Origin: Lachnospiraceae bacterium
Lineage (GTDB): Bacteria; Bacillota; Clostridia; Lachnospirales; Lachnospiraceae
Direction of reading: 5' to 3'
Assembly (NCBI GenBank): GCA_014804795.1
Contig: JAAUZC010000010.1
Location: forward strand, 83,755-147,754
DNA: 64,000 nucleotides
In this document: positions 1 through 8,420 of the stretch, piece after piece
Numbering within the stretch: position 1 is the first letter of the stretch
Layout of the letters: each line of letters starts with the position of its first letter
Notes under the pieces: model-generated
What the model was told of the DNA's origin: nothing
Databases searched by the model: none
The model's input: the letters and a program-made list of their open reading frames with translations, nothing else
Position numbers and translations under genes: made by a program

Positions 1-234
1 CTGGGGAGTGCGGTCCGTAAAGCCCGGTTCAAGAATTTCGTCGATTGTTACATTGCAGAGCTTGGAATAATAGAGAAGAACCCGAAGATTCAGTTTGGCG
101 CGATTGTTTTCCAGATTGCTGACAAAAGCAACTGTACAATCCAAATCTTCTGCTACCATTTCTTGTGTATATCCCTGCTCTACACGGAGCTGTTTCATTT
201 TTAAACCCACCTTTGAAAAGTCCAGTTCACTCAT
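1..234 (-). CDS. XRE-family helix-turn-helix regulator, C-terminal part cut by window edge
   Basis: Read on the minus strand, an ATG at 234 opens a frame that runs off position 1 (78 codons visible). The protein starts MSELDFSKVGLKMKQLR and continues with a Q-x8-DL-x5-VSNLE-N pattern typical of the Cro/C1 (XRE) fold. The recognition helix falls at about residues 30-45. An AGGAG sits about 8 nt upstream, which supports this start. It is probably a small DNA-binding transcriptional regulator. The target and any C-terminal domain are outside the window. The plus-strand ORF at 95-310 is its shadow. Confidence 0.75.
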   Translation of the reverse strand, partial: MSELDFSKVGLKMKQLRVEQGYTQEMVAEDLDCTVAFVSNLENNRAKLNLRVLLYYSKLCNVTIDEILEPGFTDRTPQ

Positions 235-385
235 ATGCAAAACTCCTTTTGTTTTTTTATTAAATATATTTTATTATATTTTTGAAAAACAGGCAAGATA
301 TAACTTCTGAAATGCAATAAAAAAATATAGCTTTTGGCACGGAAAAGTGTAATTATAAAAAGAATACAAAAAAGAGGGTCTTAAA

Positions 386-1492
386 ATGCATTATGATTAT
401 CTGATCGTAGGAGCAGGATTATTTGGCAGCGTATTTGCCCGTGAAATGAAAAAGCGGGGAAAGAGATGTTATGTGATTGATAAGCGGGAGCATATTGCGG
501 GAAATATATATACAGAAAAACGGCTTGATATTTCTGTGCATTGTTATGGCGCGCATATTTTCCACACTTCAAATAAGGCGGTCTGGGATTATATAGGACA
601 GTTTGCGGAATTCAACCAGTATATCAATTCTCCGGTGGCAGTATATAAGGATGAACTGTATAACCTGCCCTTTAATATGAATACATTCAGCAGGCTGTGG
701 AATATCAAAACTCCTGCAGAGGCAAAAGAAAAGATCAGGGAACAGATTGCGGAGCTTTCGATCAGTGAACCGCGGAATCTGGAAGAACAGGCATTATCTT
801 TGGCGGGCCGGGACGTCTATGAAAAACTTGTCAAAGGATATACGGAAAAGCAGTGGGGAAGGCAGTGCAGTGAACTTCCGGCGTTTGTAATAAAGAGACT
901 GCCGCTGCGTTTTACGTACGATAATAATTATTTTAACGATCGTTATCAGGGGATTCCGGTTGGAGGATATACCGGTATTGTGGAAAAACTGTTGGACGGA
1001 ATTGATGTGCAGACGGGTATTTCATGGCAGACATTCCGGGAAACAAGGAAGGATATCACCTATGATAAACTGCTTTATACAGGTATGATAGATGAGTATT
1101 TTGACTATAGGCTTGGTGCGCTGGAGTATCGTTCCCTGCGCTTTGAGACGGAAGAGTTGCCTGAGGAAGAAAATTACCAGGGCAATGCGGTGGTGAATTA
1201 TACGGAGCGGGAGATTCCTTATACGCGTATTATAGAGCATAAGCATTTTGAATTTGGCACACAGCCCGGAACGGTGATCACAAGGGAATATCCGACGGAG
1301 TGGAAAAAGGGGGATGAGCCCTACTATCCGATCAATGATGAGAAAAATGACCGATTGTATGAAGCATACCGGAAATTGGCAGAGAATGAAAAAAATGTGC
1401 TGTTTGGGGGCAGGCTGGGACAGTATCGATATTACGATATGGATAAGACAATTGCGGCGGCGCTTCAAATGGCGGAGGAAGAGACAAACTGA
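386..1492 (+). CDS. glf: UDP-galactopyranose mutase
   Basis: The 368-residue product interconverts UDP-galactopyranose and UDP-galactofuranose using reduced FAD. It would supply galactofuranose for surface glycans in the cytoplasm. The N-terminus has the FAD dinucleotide fold (YLIVGAGLFGSVFA, residues 5-18) followed by IDKREHIAGN. The family hallmarks CYGAHIFHTSNKAVWDY and GGYTGIVEKLLDG are present, and the C-terminus has the FGGRLGQYRYYDMD motif. Length matches the bacterial family (about 365-390). It stands alone between the XRE gene and a bidirectional terminator. No other glycan genes are visible beside it, so the glycan it serves cannot be named. Confidence 0.95.
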   Translation: MHYDYLIVGAGLFGSVFAREMKKRGKRCYVIDKREHIAGNIYTEKRLDISVHCYGAHIFHTSNKAVWDYIGQFAEFNQYINSPVAVYKDELYNLPFNMNTFSRLWNIKTPAEAKEKIREQIAELSISEPRNLEEQALSLAGRDVYEKLVKGYTEKQWGRQCSELPAFVIKRLPLRFTYDNNYFNDRYQGIPVGGYTGIVEKLLDGIDVQTGISWQTFRETRKDITYDKLLYTGMIDEYFDYRLGALEYRSLRFETEELPEEENYQGNAVVNYTEREIPYTRIIEHKHFEFGTQPGTVITREYPTEWKKGDEPYYPINDEKNDRLYEAYRKLAENEKNVLFGGRLGQYRYYDMDKTIAAALQMAEEETN

Positions 1493-1528
1493 TAGTGTAT
1501 CGTATATGACTCATATAAACAGAAATAA

Positions 1529-1564
1529 AAAACAGCCGGGAGCAGATTTGCTTTCGGCTGTTTT
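1529..1564. terminator. Bidirectional rho-independent terminator
   Basis: AAAACAGCCG (1529-1538) pairs perfectly with CGGCTGTTTT (1555-1564), giving a GC-containing stem with A and T runs on both sides. It lies between the converging glf and FliD-like genes and should terminate both. The last T is adjacent to the minus-strand stop codon. Confidence 0.85.
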
Positions 1565-2874
1565 CAGCAGTAGTAATTGAATAACATTCCGGTATAATTG
1601 CTGGAGACGTAAGGCGCCGGGAAATTGTGTCCGGGATTTTTGTAGGCAACCACCGTTTTATCGACATATTTCATAGGATTTAAGGAAATCTGGTTGGTCT
1701 TGCGGAAAATCTGCTGGGTGAAATTTTTCACGACCTGAAACCTGTTTTCCGCATCGCCCGAGTGGATAGCGCCTGAAAGCGCATCCCGATCCACATCGAT
1801 GCGTCCGTCGTCCTGAACATTGAGGCCGATGTCTAAGAGATTTTCTTTATACAGGGAAGCGATTCCCGCCATTTCTCCTTTCAGCTTTGCGGAACTGTTT
1901 TGGGCAGTTTTAAACTGATCCATGGCACTCAAAAAGCTGTTGTAGCTTCCGGCAAGCAGTGTTACATTATCTGCGAGGGCCTCATAGTCTACCCTTAATC
2001 CGATTTCAGCGCTGCCGCTTTCCTCGGAGCTGATGCCGTGAAGTTCCACCTCATAAGATTTATCCAGTGTGAATTTATTGGAGTGAGCCTCGGATGTTTT
2101 CCCGTTTATCGTGAATCTGGCGTTGGAGCCCTCTCTGGCAACATAGTCCAGACCCAGATAGGAAACAATGCCGGAAGCTTTGCTTGTATTATCATCGGAA
2201 ACAGAAAAGATACGGTTTCTGCCGGATTTTAATCCCGTTGCATCCGATTCTATGCGGAGTGAAGAGGTATTTTCTTCGCCCTCTATGACTTCCGCGCCCA
2301 GACCGATGCCCGCGCCGTCGATCAGCCGTGCAAGCCGGTTTAAAATATTGCGGTTGGTCTCTCCCTCGTGAATGCTGAACTGAAATTCATAGTTCATGTC
2401 GTTGATACCGATATCAAAAGAGTAGGTATCGGGAGGCAGTGCAACAAGGGAATCGTCTTCCAGAAAATTCCCGAGGTTTACCTGGTTGGAGGCCAAAGAC
2501 TGCACTTCAATATTGATCGGCTTGATAAAATCGCTATTGGAAGAATCGCCGATAAATTTAGCTGTCACAAGATCTTCATTACTGGAATAAGCAGCTTTGC
2601 GCTCGAGCAGTTCCTGGCTGTTCAGATTACCGCCGAGGGAGGCGATCTCCATGTTGAGTTCTCTTGCGTTTTCTTTTAATCCCATCGCAAACTGCCCTGC
2701 TTCACGTCTGTTGGAGAGCAGATACAGAGGGGATTCTTTATTCAGTTTTATAATGGAATTATATATGCCGCGGAGCTCACTGCGCTTATGAGCGTCATAT
2801 TTACCGGCATTCTTTGGAGTATAAGCGGTAAGATAATAATTATAGATATTATCCTGAATAGCATTATAAGCCAT
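1564..2874 (-). CDS. FliD-like (flagellar cap-related) protein, 436 aa
   Basis: I chose the internal ATG (MAYNAIQDNIYNYYL) because AAAGGAGGGG lies 5 nt upstream; the longer ORF start has no ribosome site. The C-terminal half resembles the FliD C-terminal domain. ARFTINGKTSEAHSNKFTLD is followed by a beta-rich stretch, then a helical LLAGSYNSFLSAMDQFKTAQ segment, matching the usual 'tinG...s.sN...d...gv.l' pattern. FliD caps the growing flagellar filament. The protein lacks the canonical FliD N-terminus, and no flagellar genes adjoin it, so it may be a stand-alone paralogue. Role uncertain. Confidence 0.5.
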   Translation of the reverse strand: MAYNAIQDNIYNYYLTAYTPKNAGKYDAHKRSELRGIYNSIIKLNKESPLYLLSNRREAGQFAMGLKENARELNMEIASLGGNLNSQELLERKAAYSSNEDLVTAKFIGDSSNSDFIKPINIEVQSLASNQVNLGNFLEDDSLVALPPDTYSFDIGINDMNYEFQFSIHEGETNRNILNRLARLIDGAGIGLGAEVIEGEENTSSLRIESDATGLKSGRNRIFSVSDDNTSKASGIVSYLGLDYVAREGSNARFTINGKTSEAHSNKFTLDKSYEVELHGISSEESGSAEIGLRVDYEALADNVTLLAGSYNSFLSAMDQFKTAQNSSAKLKGEMAGIASLYKENLLDIGLNVQDDGRIDVDRDALSGAIHSGDAENRFQVVKNFTQQIFRKTNQISLNPMKYVDKTVVAYKNPGHNFPAPYVSSNYTGMLFNYYC

Positions 2875-3089
2875 ATCATCCCCTCCTTTCTTCCTTGAAA
2901 TCATCCCGGGCGCATACGCCGCATATCCGTTGCGGCACCGAAAATACTTTACATTGCGTCGGGATCAGGGTATAATCAATAGGCAGAAAAACCCATTTAC
3001 AATTAAATAAAGCATAGCACTTTTTAAAGTCTATTACAAGAGATTTTACTTATTTTTGCGGGATTTTTTTGCTTTTTTTATAAAAAGGA

Positions 3090-3118
3090 TTGACGGAAAA
3101 GCTTTCTTATGTTATATT
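3090..3118 (+). promoter_or_regulatory. Sigma-A promoter for rpmG-secE-nusG
   Basis: TTGACG (3090-3095), a 17-bp spacer and TATATT (3113-3118), about 60 bp before rpmG. The preceding 2875-3089 stretch is AT-rich, holds the 5' region of the minus-strand FliD-like gene, and shows no further gene. Confidence 0.75.
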
Positions 3119-3181
3119 GACAAGACGAGATGAGATTCAGGTCTTTTTTTTATGCTCGAAATGACGCTTGGAGGTGGAAAA

Positions 3182-3331
3182 ATGCGTACGAGAATAACAC
3201 TGGCATGTACGGAATGTAAGCAGCGTAACTACAATACGACAAAGGATAAGAAAACGCATCCTGACAGAATGGAGCTGAAGAAATATTGTAGATTTTGCAG
3301 AAAGCATACGTTGCACAAAGAGACAAAGTAA
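3182..3331 (+). CDS. rpmG: 50S ribosomal protein L33 (zinc-ribbon form)
   Basis: This 49-codon gene is too short for the ORF track. It starts ATG at 3182 after GGAGGTGG and ends TAA at 3329-3331. The product begins [20 protein letters not shown] and contains a second pair in [13 protein letters not shown], giving the CxxC...CxxC zinc-binding form of L33, which sits near the ribosomal E site. Length is typical. It is first in a transcript with secE and nusG, a common order in Firmicutes. This is the C+ paralogue type, so a zinc-independent L33 may exist elsewhere; that cannot be judged here. Confidence 0.95.
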   Translation: MRTRITLACTECKQRNYNTTKDKKTHPDRMELKKYCRFCRKHTLHKETK

Positions 3332-3419
3332 TAAGGCTTTGTAAAAGTGTAGAATGCATCCTGCCGGATGCATATGTGAACTGACCGCGGACGGATATTT
3401 GTCCGGGAAGGAGTAAAAG

Positions 3420-3620
3420 ATGGGAGATTCCTCTAAGAAAGGAAACAAAAAAGGATTCTTTGACGGTGTAAAAGCTGAATTTAAGAAAATTTCATGGCCC
3501 GATAAGACATCTATCATCAGGCAGACAGTTGCCGTTGTTGCCATTTCTCTTGTGTTGGGAGTCATTATTACCATATTAGATTTTATCGTACAGTATGGTG
3601 TTAGTTTCCTGACGATGTAA
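3420..3620 (+). CDS. secE: Preprotein translocase subunit SecE
   Basis: This 66-residue protein has an N-terminal cytoplasmic segment with the conserved FDGVKAEFKKISWPDKTSII motif and a single transmembrane helix (TVAVVAISLVLGVIITILDFIV). That is the short Firmicute SecE architecture. It clamps SecY in the membrane translocon. The ATG at 3420 follows GGGAAGGAG at good spacing. The position between rpmG and nusG is the canonical one and confirms the call. Confidence 0.96.
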   Translation: MGDSSKKGNKKGFFDGVKAEFKKISWPDKTSIIRQTVAVVAISLVLGVIITILDFIVQYGVSFLTM

Positions 3621-3623
3621 TAT

Positions 3624-3669
3624 AACTTACAAGAAGTTCACTTGCTTGCAAGGGTGAACTTCGTAAGTT
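3624..3669 (+). repeat. Long hairpin between secE and nusG
   Basis: AACTTAC plus GAAGTTCAC (left arm) is mirrored by GTGAACTTC plus GTAAGTT (right arm) around an 11-12 nt loop with a small bulge. A second short hairpin (GCAGC-tat-GCTGC) follows directly. There is no T-run, so this is not a classical terminator. It could be an mRNA processing or attenuation element ahead of nusG. Confidence 0.6.
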
Positions 3670-3724
3670 AACGAGCAGCTATGCTGCGAGCGATCATACA
3701 CAAAACAGTGGGAGTGGAGAGTAT

Positions 3725-4243
3725 ATGGCAGAAGCAAACTGGTATGTAGTGCATACCTATTCCGGGTATGAGAACAAGGTAAAAGCCAATATTGAGAAAA
3801 CCATTGAAAACAGAAATCTTCAGGAAGAGATTCTGGAAGTGCGTGTACCGATGCAGGACGTGATGGAAATGAAAAACGGCGCCCGCAAGACGGTGCAGAA
3901 AAAAATGTTTCCGGGATATGTTCTGATCAATATGGTGATGAATGATGATACATGGTATGTCGTGCGTAATACAAGAGGTGTCACCGGCTTTGTGGGACCG
4001 GGCAGCAAGCCCGTACCTCTTACGGAAGCAGAGATGAAGCCGCTTGGCATTAAGGTAGATAATATTACGATAGATTTCGGCGAAGGTGATACGATCGTAG
4101 TAGTGGCAGGCGCATGGAAAAATACAGTGGGTATCGTGCAGAAAATAGACTTCAACAAGCAGACGGCCACGATCAATGTGGATATGTTTGGCAGAGATAC
4201 ACCTGTTGAGATCAGCTTTGCAGAAGTTCGGAAGTTTAACTGA
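3725..4243 (+). CDS. nusG: Transcription termination/antitermination factor NusG
   Basis: The 172-residue product starts ANWYVVHTYSGYENKVKANI (NGN domain, residues 1-115). It has the conserved FPGYVLINMVMNDDTWYVVR and TRGVTGFVG motifs, then a C-terminal KOW domain (about 120-172, VVVAGAWKNTVGIVQKID). It binds RNA polymerase and modulates pausing and Rho or ribosome coupling. Length is normal. It follows secE and precedes rplK. An 80-bp gap containing AGTGGGAGT and ACCAC blocks precedes rplK. GTGGAG lies just ahead of the ATG. Confidence 0.97.
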   Translation: MAEANWYVVHTYSGYENKVKANIEKTIENRNLQEEILEVRVPMQDVMEMKNGARKTVQKKMFPGYVLINMVMNDDTWYVVRNTRGVTGFVGPGSKPVPLTEAEMKPLGIKVDNITIDFGEGDTIVVVAGAWKNTVGIVQKIDFNKQTATINVDMFGRDTPVEISFAEVRKFN

Positions 4244-4323
4244 GGCCGAAAGGCTTAACTAAGGATGGGACAGTGGGAGTCATAAAACGACGCTGACCAC
4301 AATTTATTATAGGAGGTGCCATT

Positions 4324-4749
4324 ATGGCAAAAAAAGTAGTAGGATATATTAAATTACAAATCCCTGCTGGTAAAGCTACACCAGCACCGCCGGTTGGTCC
4401 TGCACTGGGACAGCATGGCGTGAACATCGTTGAATTCACAAAACAGTTCAACGCAAGAACAGCGGATAAGGGCGACCTGATCATCCCTGTTGTCATTACA
4501 GTTTATGCAGACAGATCATTCAGTTTCATTACAAAGACTCCGCCTGCAGCTGTACTGTTAAAGAAAGCATGCAATATCAAGTCCGGTTCCGCAGTGCCGA
4601 ACAAGACGAAAGTTGCAACGATCTCCAAAGCAAAATTACAGGAAATAGCAGAAACCAAAATGCCTGACCTGAATGCAGCGAGCTTAGAAGCAGCTATGAG
4701 CATGATTGCCGGAACAGCCAGAAGCATGGGCATCACAGTAGAAGATTAA
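4324..4749 (+). CDS. rplK: 50S ribosomal protein L11
   Basis: This 141-residue protein carries the L11 signature, [20 protein letters not shown] in the N-terminal domain and [12 protein letters not shown] at the C-terminus. L11 binds the GTPase-associated centre of 23S rRNA and is needed for RelA-type stringent sensing. The start follows TAGGAGGTGCC. It is cotranscribed with rplA, 15 bp downstream. The spacer from nusG shows no clear terminator or promoter, so one transcript from the rpmG promoter is plausible. Confidence 0.98.
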   Translation: MAKKVVGYIKLQIPAGKATPAPPVGPALGQHGVNIVEFTKQFNARTADKGDLIIPVVITVYADRSFSFITKTPPAAVLLKKACNIKSGSAVPNKTKVATISKAKLQEIAETKMPDLNAASLEAAMSMIAGTARSMGITVED

Positions 4750-4764
4750 CGGGGAGGAACGACA

Positions 4765-5457
4765 ATGAAACATGGTAAGAAATACAGAGAAGCAGCAAAA
4801 CTTGTTGACCGCACCGTTCAGTATGATCCCACTGATGCAGTGGCTCTGGTAAAGAAAGCGGCAACAGCAAAATTTGACGAGACAGTAGAAGTACACATCA
4901 GAACAGGCTGTGACGGACGTCACGCAGAGCAGCAGGTTCGTGGCGCAGTTGTATTACCGAATGGAACAGGTAAGACTGTGAGAGTGCTTGTATTTGCAAA
5001 AGGCGATAAAGTAAATGAAGCGGAAGCGGCAGGCGCTGATTATGTAGGCGGTGATGAGCTGATTCCGAGAATCCAGAATGACGGATGGCTGGACTTTGAC
5101 GTAGTAGTTGCAACTCCCGATATGATGGGTGTTGTAGGTCGTCTCGGTAAAGTACTTGGTCCGAAAGGCCTTATGCCGAACCCGAAAGCCGGTACGGTAA
5201 CGATGGATGTGACGAAGGCTATTAAGGATATTAAAGCCGGTAAGATCGAATACAGACTGGATAAATCAAACATTATCCACTGCCCTGTAGGTAAGGTTTC
5301 CTTTACGGAAGAGCAGCTTGCAGAAAACTTTGACGCACTGATGGGTGCGATCATAAAAGCGAGACCGAGCGCATTAAAAGGTCAGTATATCAGAAGCGTA
5401 ACACTGACATCTACAATGGGACCTGGTATTAAAGTTTCAACAGCAAAATTAGTATAA
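4765..5457 (+). CDS. rplA: 50S ribosomal protein L1
   Basis: This 230-residue product is of normal L1 length. It contains [20 protein letters not shown], the L1 signature, at about residues 128-147. L1 forms the mobile L1 stalk at the ribosomal E site and in many bacteria represses its own mRNA. The gene is preceded by GGGGAGG and followed immediately by a strong terminator (5464-5500), so the rpmG-to-rplA unit ends here rather than continuing to rplJ. Confidence 0.98.
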   Translation: MKHGKKYREAAKLVDRTVQYDPTDAVALVKKAATAKFDETVEVHIRTGCDGRHAEQQVRGAVVLPNGTGKTVRVLVFAKGDKVNEAEAAGADYVGGDELIPRIQNDGWLDFDVVVATPDMMGVVGRLGKVLGPKGLMPNPKAGTVTMDVTKAIKDIKAGKIEYRLDKSNIIHCPVGKVSFTEEQLAENFDALMGAIIKARPSALKGQYIRSVTLTSTMGPGIKVSTAKLV

Positions 5458-5463
5458 AAACAA

Positions 5464-5500
5464 AACGGGCAGGACGCTTTGCGTATTGCCCGTTGTTTTT
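5464..5500 (+). terminator. Rho-independent terminator after rplA
   Basis: AACGGGCA (5464-5471) pairs with TGCCCGTT (5487-5494), followed by a GTTTTT run. The terminator lies only about 20 bp before the capA-like ATG, so that gene either depends on readthrough or has a promoter inside rplA. Confidence 0.85.
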
Positions 5501-5519
5501 ATTTGTTTGTGAGCAGACT

Positions 5520-6824
5520 ATGGACAAAAAGAGAAAAAAGAAAGAAAAACAGAATGAGCGAAGAAGCCTGTGGCGGGCTTTCTGGATGACACTGATCATT
5601 ACTTTGCTTGCTGGGGCGTCTGCAATGCTTGTTTTTCTGCTTCTTAAAACAGAGGATGGTCTGGCCTATGGGGAAGAGATATCGAGAATATCCCGGATCG
5701 AAGAGGAGGATATTCCGGTAAAGGCCGAAAATAAGCAGCCGGAAGAAGAAATGGCGGAAAAAGAGGATCCGGATGAGCAGGAAGAATTAAGCGGACAGGA
5801 TGATGGCTTTGATGAAAGCGGCTGCATCCGGAATGAAAACGGCAGGATCCTTGAAAAAAAGCAGCAGACAAAAGGGGATGAAGTGACGCTTCTATTTGCG
5901 GGCGATATTCTGTTTGATGACAACTATACAGTGATGATCACAATGCGTAAACGGGGAGATATTAAAGCCTGTTTCTCTGAAGAAGCGCTGAGAGAGATGG
6001 AAGAAGCGGATATCTTTATGTTGAACAATGAGTTTACCTATACAGACCGCGGAGAACCGACACCGGAGAAGCAGTTTACCTTTCGGGCGAAGCCGGAAAA
6101 CGCGGCTTTGCTCCATGAACTTGGCGTGGATATCGTTTCACTCGCCAACAACCATGCCTACGATTACGGCGAAATTTCTCTGCTTGATTCTCTCGATACG
6201 CTTGAGAAAATCGATATGCCCTACGTGGGGGCGGGACGGAATCTGTCGGAAGCTTCCGAAACCGTATACTTTCAGGCGGGGGATCAGAGAATAGCCTATC
6301 TGTCAGCCACCCAGATCGAACGTCAGTCATCTCCTGACACAAAAGGAGCCACAGAGACTGCGCCCGGCGTGTTCCGCTGCCTGACGGAAACGAAAATATT
6401 GGACAAAACGGCGGAAGCAAAAGAAAACAGTGATTTTGTCGTAGTCTACATCCACTGGGGGACCGAAAAGACAGATGAGCTCGACTGGGCACAGCCGGAT
6501 ATGGCGAAGTCCCTGGCCGAGGCCGGCGCGGATCTGATCATCGGCGACCATCCCCATGTTTTGCAGCCGCTTGCAAATGTGAATGGCGCTCCGACTATCT
6601 ACTCTGTGGGCAATTACTGGTTTAATTCAAGCCCTCTGGACACCTGTCTTGTCAAAGTGAAGATAAAGGATGGTGAAATGCAGAGCTTTCAGTTTTTACC
6701 GGCTCTTCAGTCCAACTGCTACACTGAACTTTTGTCCGGTGCCGAGAAGGAGAGGGTGCTTGCCTATATGCGCAGCATCTCCGGGAGTGTGACCATTGAT
6801 GCGGAAGGGTATGTGACGTTTTGA
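5520..6824 (+). CDS. CapA-family membrane-anchored metallophosphatase-like protein
   Basis: The ORF-track start is a TTG inside the terminator; I prefer the ATG at 5520 (MDKKRKKKEKQNERRS). The product has a basic cytoplasmic tail, one membrane segment (about residues 18-42), a highly acidic linker to about residue 115, then a CapA/PGA_cap domain. Domain motifs are LLFAGDILFDD, NNEFTY, SLANNHAYDYG, YIHWGTE and IIGDHPHVLQP, the calcineurin-like metal-binding pattern. Relatives take part in poly-gamma-glutamate capsule anchoring, but no capBC genes are adjacent. It would sit outside the membrane. Its place between rplA and rplJ is unusual. Confidence 0.85.
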   Translation: MDKKRKKKEKQNERRSLWRAFWMTLIITLLAGASAMLVFLLLKTEDGLAYGEEISRISRIEEEDIPVKAENKQPEEEMAEKEDPDEQEELSGQDDGFDESGCIRNENGRILEKKQQTKGDEVTLLFAGDILFDDNYTVMITMRKRGDIKACFSEEALREMEEADIFMLNNEFTYTDRGEPTPEKQFTFRAKPENAALLHELGVDIVSLANNHAYDYGEISLLDSLDTLEKIDMPYVGAGRNLSEASETVYFQAGDQRIAYLSATQIERQSSPDTKGATETAPGVFRCLTETKILDKTAEAKENSDFVVVYIHWGTEKTDELDWAQPDMAKSLAEAGADLIIGDHPHVLQPLANVNGAPTIYSVGNYWFNSSPLDTCLVKVKIKDGEMQSFQFLPALQSNCYTELLSGAEKERVLAYMRSISGSVTIDAEGYVTF

Positions 6825-6827
6825 TCC

Positions 6828-7001
6828 GTAACAGTTCAGCCATGAAATGATCTGAGAGCTGTGCTTGGGTGCTTGCACACAGAGCACTGATGGCAGATTA
6901 TTTCATGAGCGGAGCGCCCTCATATGAAATAAAAGATGAGCCGCAAAGCGGCGCCGGATGCGAAGCAGACGCTTTTATGAATGTGAGGATTGAACTGTTA
7001 C
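6828..7001. repeat. Nested inverted-repeat element between the CapA gene and rplJ
   Basis: Outer arms GTAACAGTTCA (6828-6838) and TGAACTGTTAC (6991-7001) are perfect complements. Inside lies ATGAAATGATCTG (6842-6854), which pairs with CAGATTATTTCAT (6894-6906) with one G-U pair. No protein is supported here; the ORF at 6869-7228 has no ribosome site and overlaps the L10 leader. It may be a small REP/MITE-like repeat or a processed RNA structure. Confidence 0.55.
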
Positions 7002-7030
7002 CGATTTATAAGAAAAATATAGTTTGCGTA

Positions 7031-7059
7031 TTGACATCCCTCTCCGCATATGCTATCGT
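7031..7059 (+). promoter_or_regulatory. Promoter for the rplJL leader
   Basis: TTGACA (7031-7036), a 17-bp spacer and TATCGT (7054-7059), placed immediately ahead of the L10 leader. The -35 is perfect and the -10 is weaker. Confidence 0.6.
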
Positions 7060-7063
7060 AAAA

Positions 7064-7200
7064 AAGGTCGCAAGACCATGCCGAAGACAGCAGGTGCCGG
7101 AAAACCGGCATAAGTACAACCGCCTGCCGAGGAAAAGTGATGATGAAGAAACTTTTGCCTTCCTGTCTTTGGAAGGTTTTTTTATCCCTGCATCAGGGAT
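7064..7200 (+). ncRNA. L10 leader (ribosomal protein autoregulatory RNA) with attenuator
   Basis: The stretch upstream of rplJ has the form expected of the Firmicute L10 leader. GAAGACAGCAGGTG and an AACCGCCTGCCGAGG segment form the L10-(L12)4 binding core. A terminator hairpin CCTTCC (7159-7164)/GGAAGG (7171-7176) with a T-run (7177-7183) follows, then a small ATCCTG-type stem (7184-7200). In the family, excess L10-L12 bound to the leader favours termination and lowers rplJL expression. Boundaries are approximate and no covariance model was run. Confidence 0.75.
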
Positions 7201-7232
7201 CTTCGGTATAAAATCTAAAAGGAGGTAAAGAA

Positions 7233-7763
7233 ATGGCAAAGGTTGAACAGAAAAAGCCTATTGTAGACGAAATTGCTGCTACAATTAAAAATGCGCAGAC
7301 TGTTGTGTTGGTTGATTACCGCGGACTTACGGTAGAACAGGATACAGCACTGAGAAAACAGCTTCGTGAAGCAGGAATTACTTACAAGGTTTATAAGAAC
7401 ACATTCATGAACTTTGCATTTAAAGGAACGGATTGCGAAGGCCTGACAGATTTACTGGAAGGTCCTAACGCTATGGCAGCCTGTGATACAGATGCTACAG
7501 CGGCAGCAAGGATTCTTTGTAAATTTGCAAAGACAGCGCCCGCACTGGAAGTAAAGGGCGGTGTGGTAGAAGGCACTGTATACGATGCAAAGGGCATTGA
7601 ACAGATCTCCAACATTCCTTCCAGAGAGGAACTGTTGTCGAGATTGCTTGGCAGCATGCAGTCACCTGTTACGAATCTTGCACGTGTTCTGAAACAGATC
7701 GCGGAGAAAGACGGCGAAGGAACACCTGCTCCTGCGGCAGAAGAAGCACCTGCAGAAGCATAA
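7233..7763 (+). CDS. rplJ: 50S ribosomal protein L10
   Basis: The 176-residue product has the L10 N-terminal fold (KPIVDEIAATIKNAQTVVLV, DYRGLTVEQ, LRKQLREAGITYKVYKNT). Its C-terminal part would bind L7/L12 dimers, and the tail is Ala/Glu-rich (TPAPAAEEAPAEA). L10 anchors the L12 stalk that recruits translational GTPases. The ATG follows AAAGGAGGTAAAG. It sits behind the L10 leader and 55 bp before rplL, the usual order. Confidence 0.97.
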   Translation: MAKVEQKKPIVDEIAATIKNAQTVVLVDYRGLTVEQDTALRKQLREAGITYKVYKNTFMNFAFKGTDCEGLTDLLEGPNAMAACDTDATAAARILCKFAKTAPALEVKGGVVEGTVYDAKGIEQISNIPSREELLSRLLGSMQSPVTNLARVLKQIAEKDGEGTPAPAAEEAPAEA

Positions 7764-7818
7764 TAAGAAACTGAAACAAAGTACAAACAACTATAAATAA
7801 AAATGGAGGAAATAAATC

Positions 7819-8193
7819 ATGGCAAAATTATCCACACAGGAATTTATTGATGCTATCAAAGAGTTATCCGTAATGGAATTAAATGATCTTGTAAAAGCAT
7901 GTGAAGAGGAGTTCGGCGTATCCGCGGCAGCTGGCGTAGTTGTTGCAGCAGCAGCCGGCCCTGCAGAAGCAGCAGAAGAGAAGACTGAGTTTGATGTTGA
8001 GCTGACAGAGATCGGCGCAGAGAAGATCAAAGTTATCAAGGTTGTTCGTGAAGCAACAGGTCTTGGTCTGAAAGAAGCAAAAGAAGCAGTTGAATCCGCT
8101 CCGAAGGTACTGAAAGAAGCAGTTTCCAAGGAAGAAGCTGAAGAGCTGAAGAAGAAACTGGAAGAAGTAGGAGCAAAGGTTACTCTGAAATAA
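7819..8193 (+). CDS. rplL: 50S ribosomal protein L7/L12
   Basis: The 124-residue product has an N-terminal dimerisation domain ([20 protein letters not shown]), an Ala-rich hinge (about residues 36-52) and the globular C-terminal domain [20 protein letters not shown] that contacts elongation factors. It has normal length, a good GGAGG site, and is followed by a terminator-like hairpin. It is one of the most highly expressed proteins in the block, consistent with its strong codon bias. Confidence 0.98.
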   Translation: MAKLSTQEFIDAIKELSVMELNDLVKACEEEFGVSAAAGVVVAAAAGPAEAAEEKTEFDVELTEIGAEKIKVIKVVREATGLGLKEAKEAVESAPKVLKEAVSKEEAEELKKKLEEVGAKVTLK

Positions 8194-8210
8194 TTTCTGC
8201 AAAAGATGAC

Positions 8211-8244
8211 GCCATCCGCCTGAAATCCGGGCGGGTGGCTTTCC
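8211..8244 (+). terminator. Terminator after rplL
   Basis: GCCATCCGCC (8211-8220) pairs with GGCGGGTGGC (8230-8239), with one G-U pair, followed by TTTCCTT. The T-tract is interrupted, so this may be partial termination that sets the L12 to RNA polymerase ratio. Confidence 0.65.
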
Positions 8245-8303
8245 TTATCTGCAAAAGCGACGCTTTTTCGAATTCACTTTATGAAAATTTCTCAAATTTT
8301 TTC

Positions 8304-8333
8304 TTGACGGGCAAAATTGATTTGTAGTATACT
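8304..8333 (+). promoter_or_regulatory. Promoter for rpoBC
   Basis: TTGACG (8304-8309), an 18-bp spacer and TATACT (8328-8333), about 85 bp before the rpoB start. It gives rpoBC its own promoter separate from rplJL. Confidence 0.75.
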
Positions 8334-8420
8334 GGATAATGCACTATTGTGGTGAGGTATGCTTTTTCGTGCCCAAAATACCGAAAATAGGCAATAAAAT
8401 AGAGAACGGGGTGAATGTTG

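Noticed and set aside
95-310. Plus-strand 71-aa ORF at the left edge
   Set aside because: It is antisense to the XRE regulator, which has a ribosome site and family motifs.
2923-2951. TAAA...GGATAT, a SigD-like promoter for the FliD-like gene
   Set aside because: The spacer is 17 instead of about 15 and the -10 differs from GCCGATAT, so it is too weak to call.
6869-7228. 119-aa ORF between the CapA gene and rplJ
   Set aside because: No ribosome site, and it covers the L10 leader and attenuator, which explain the sequence better.
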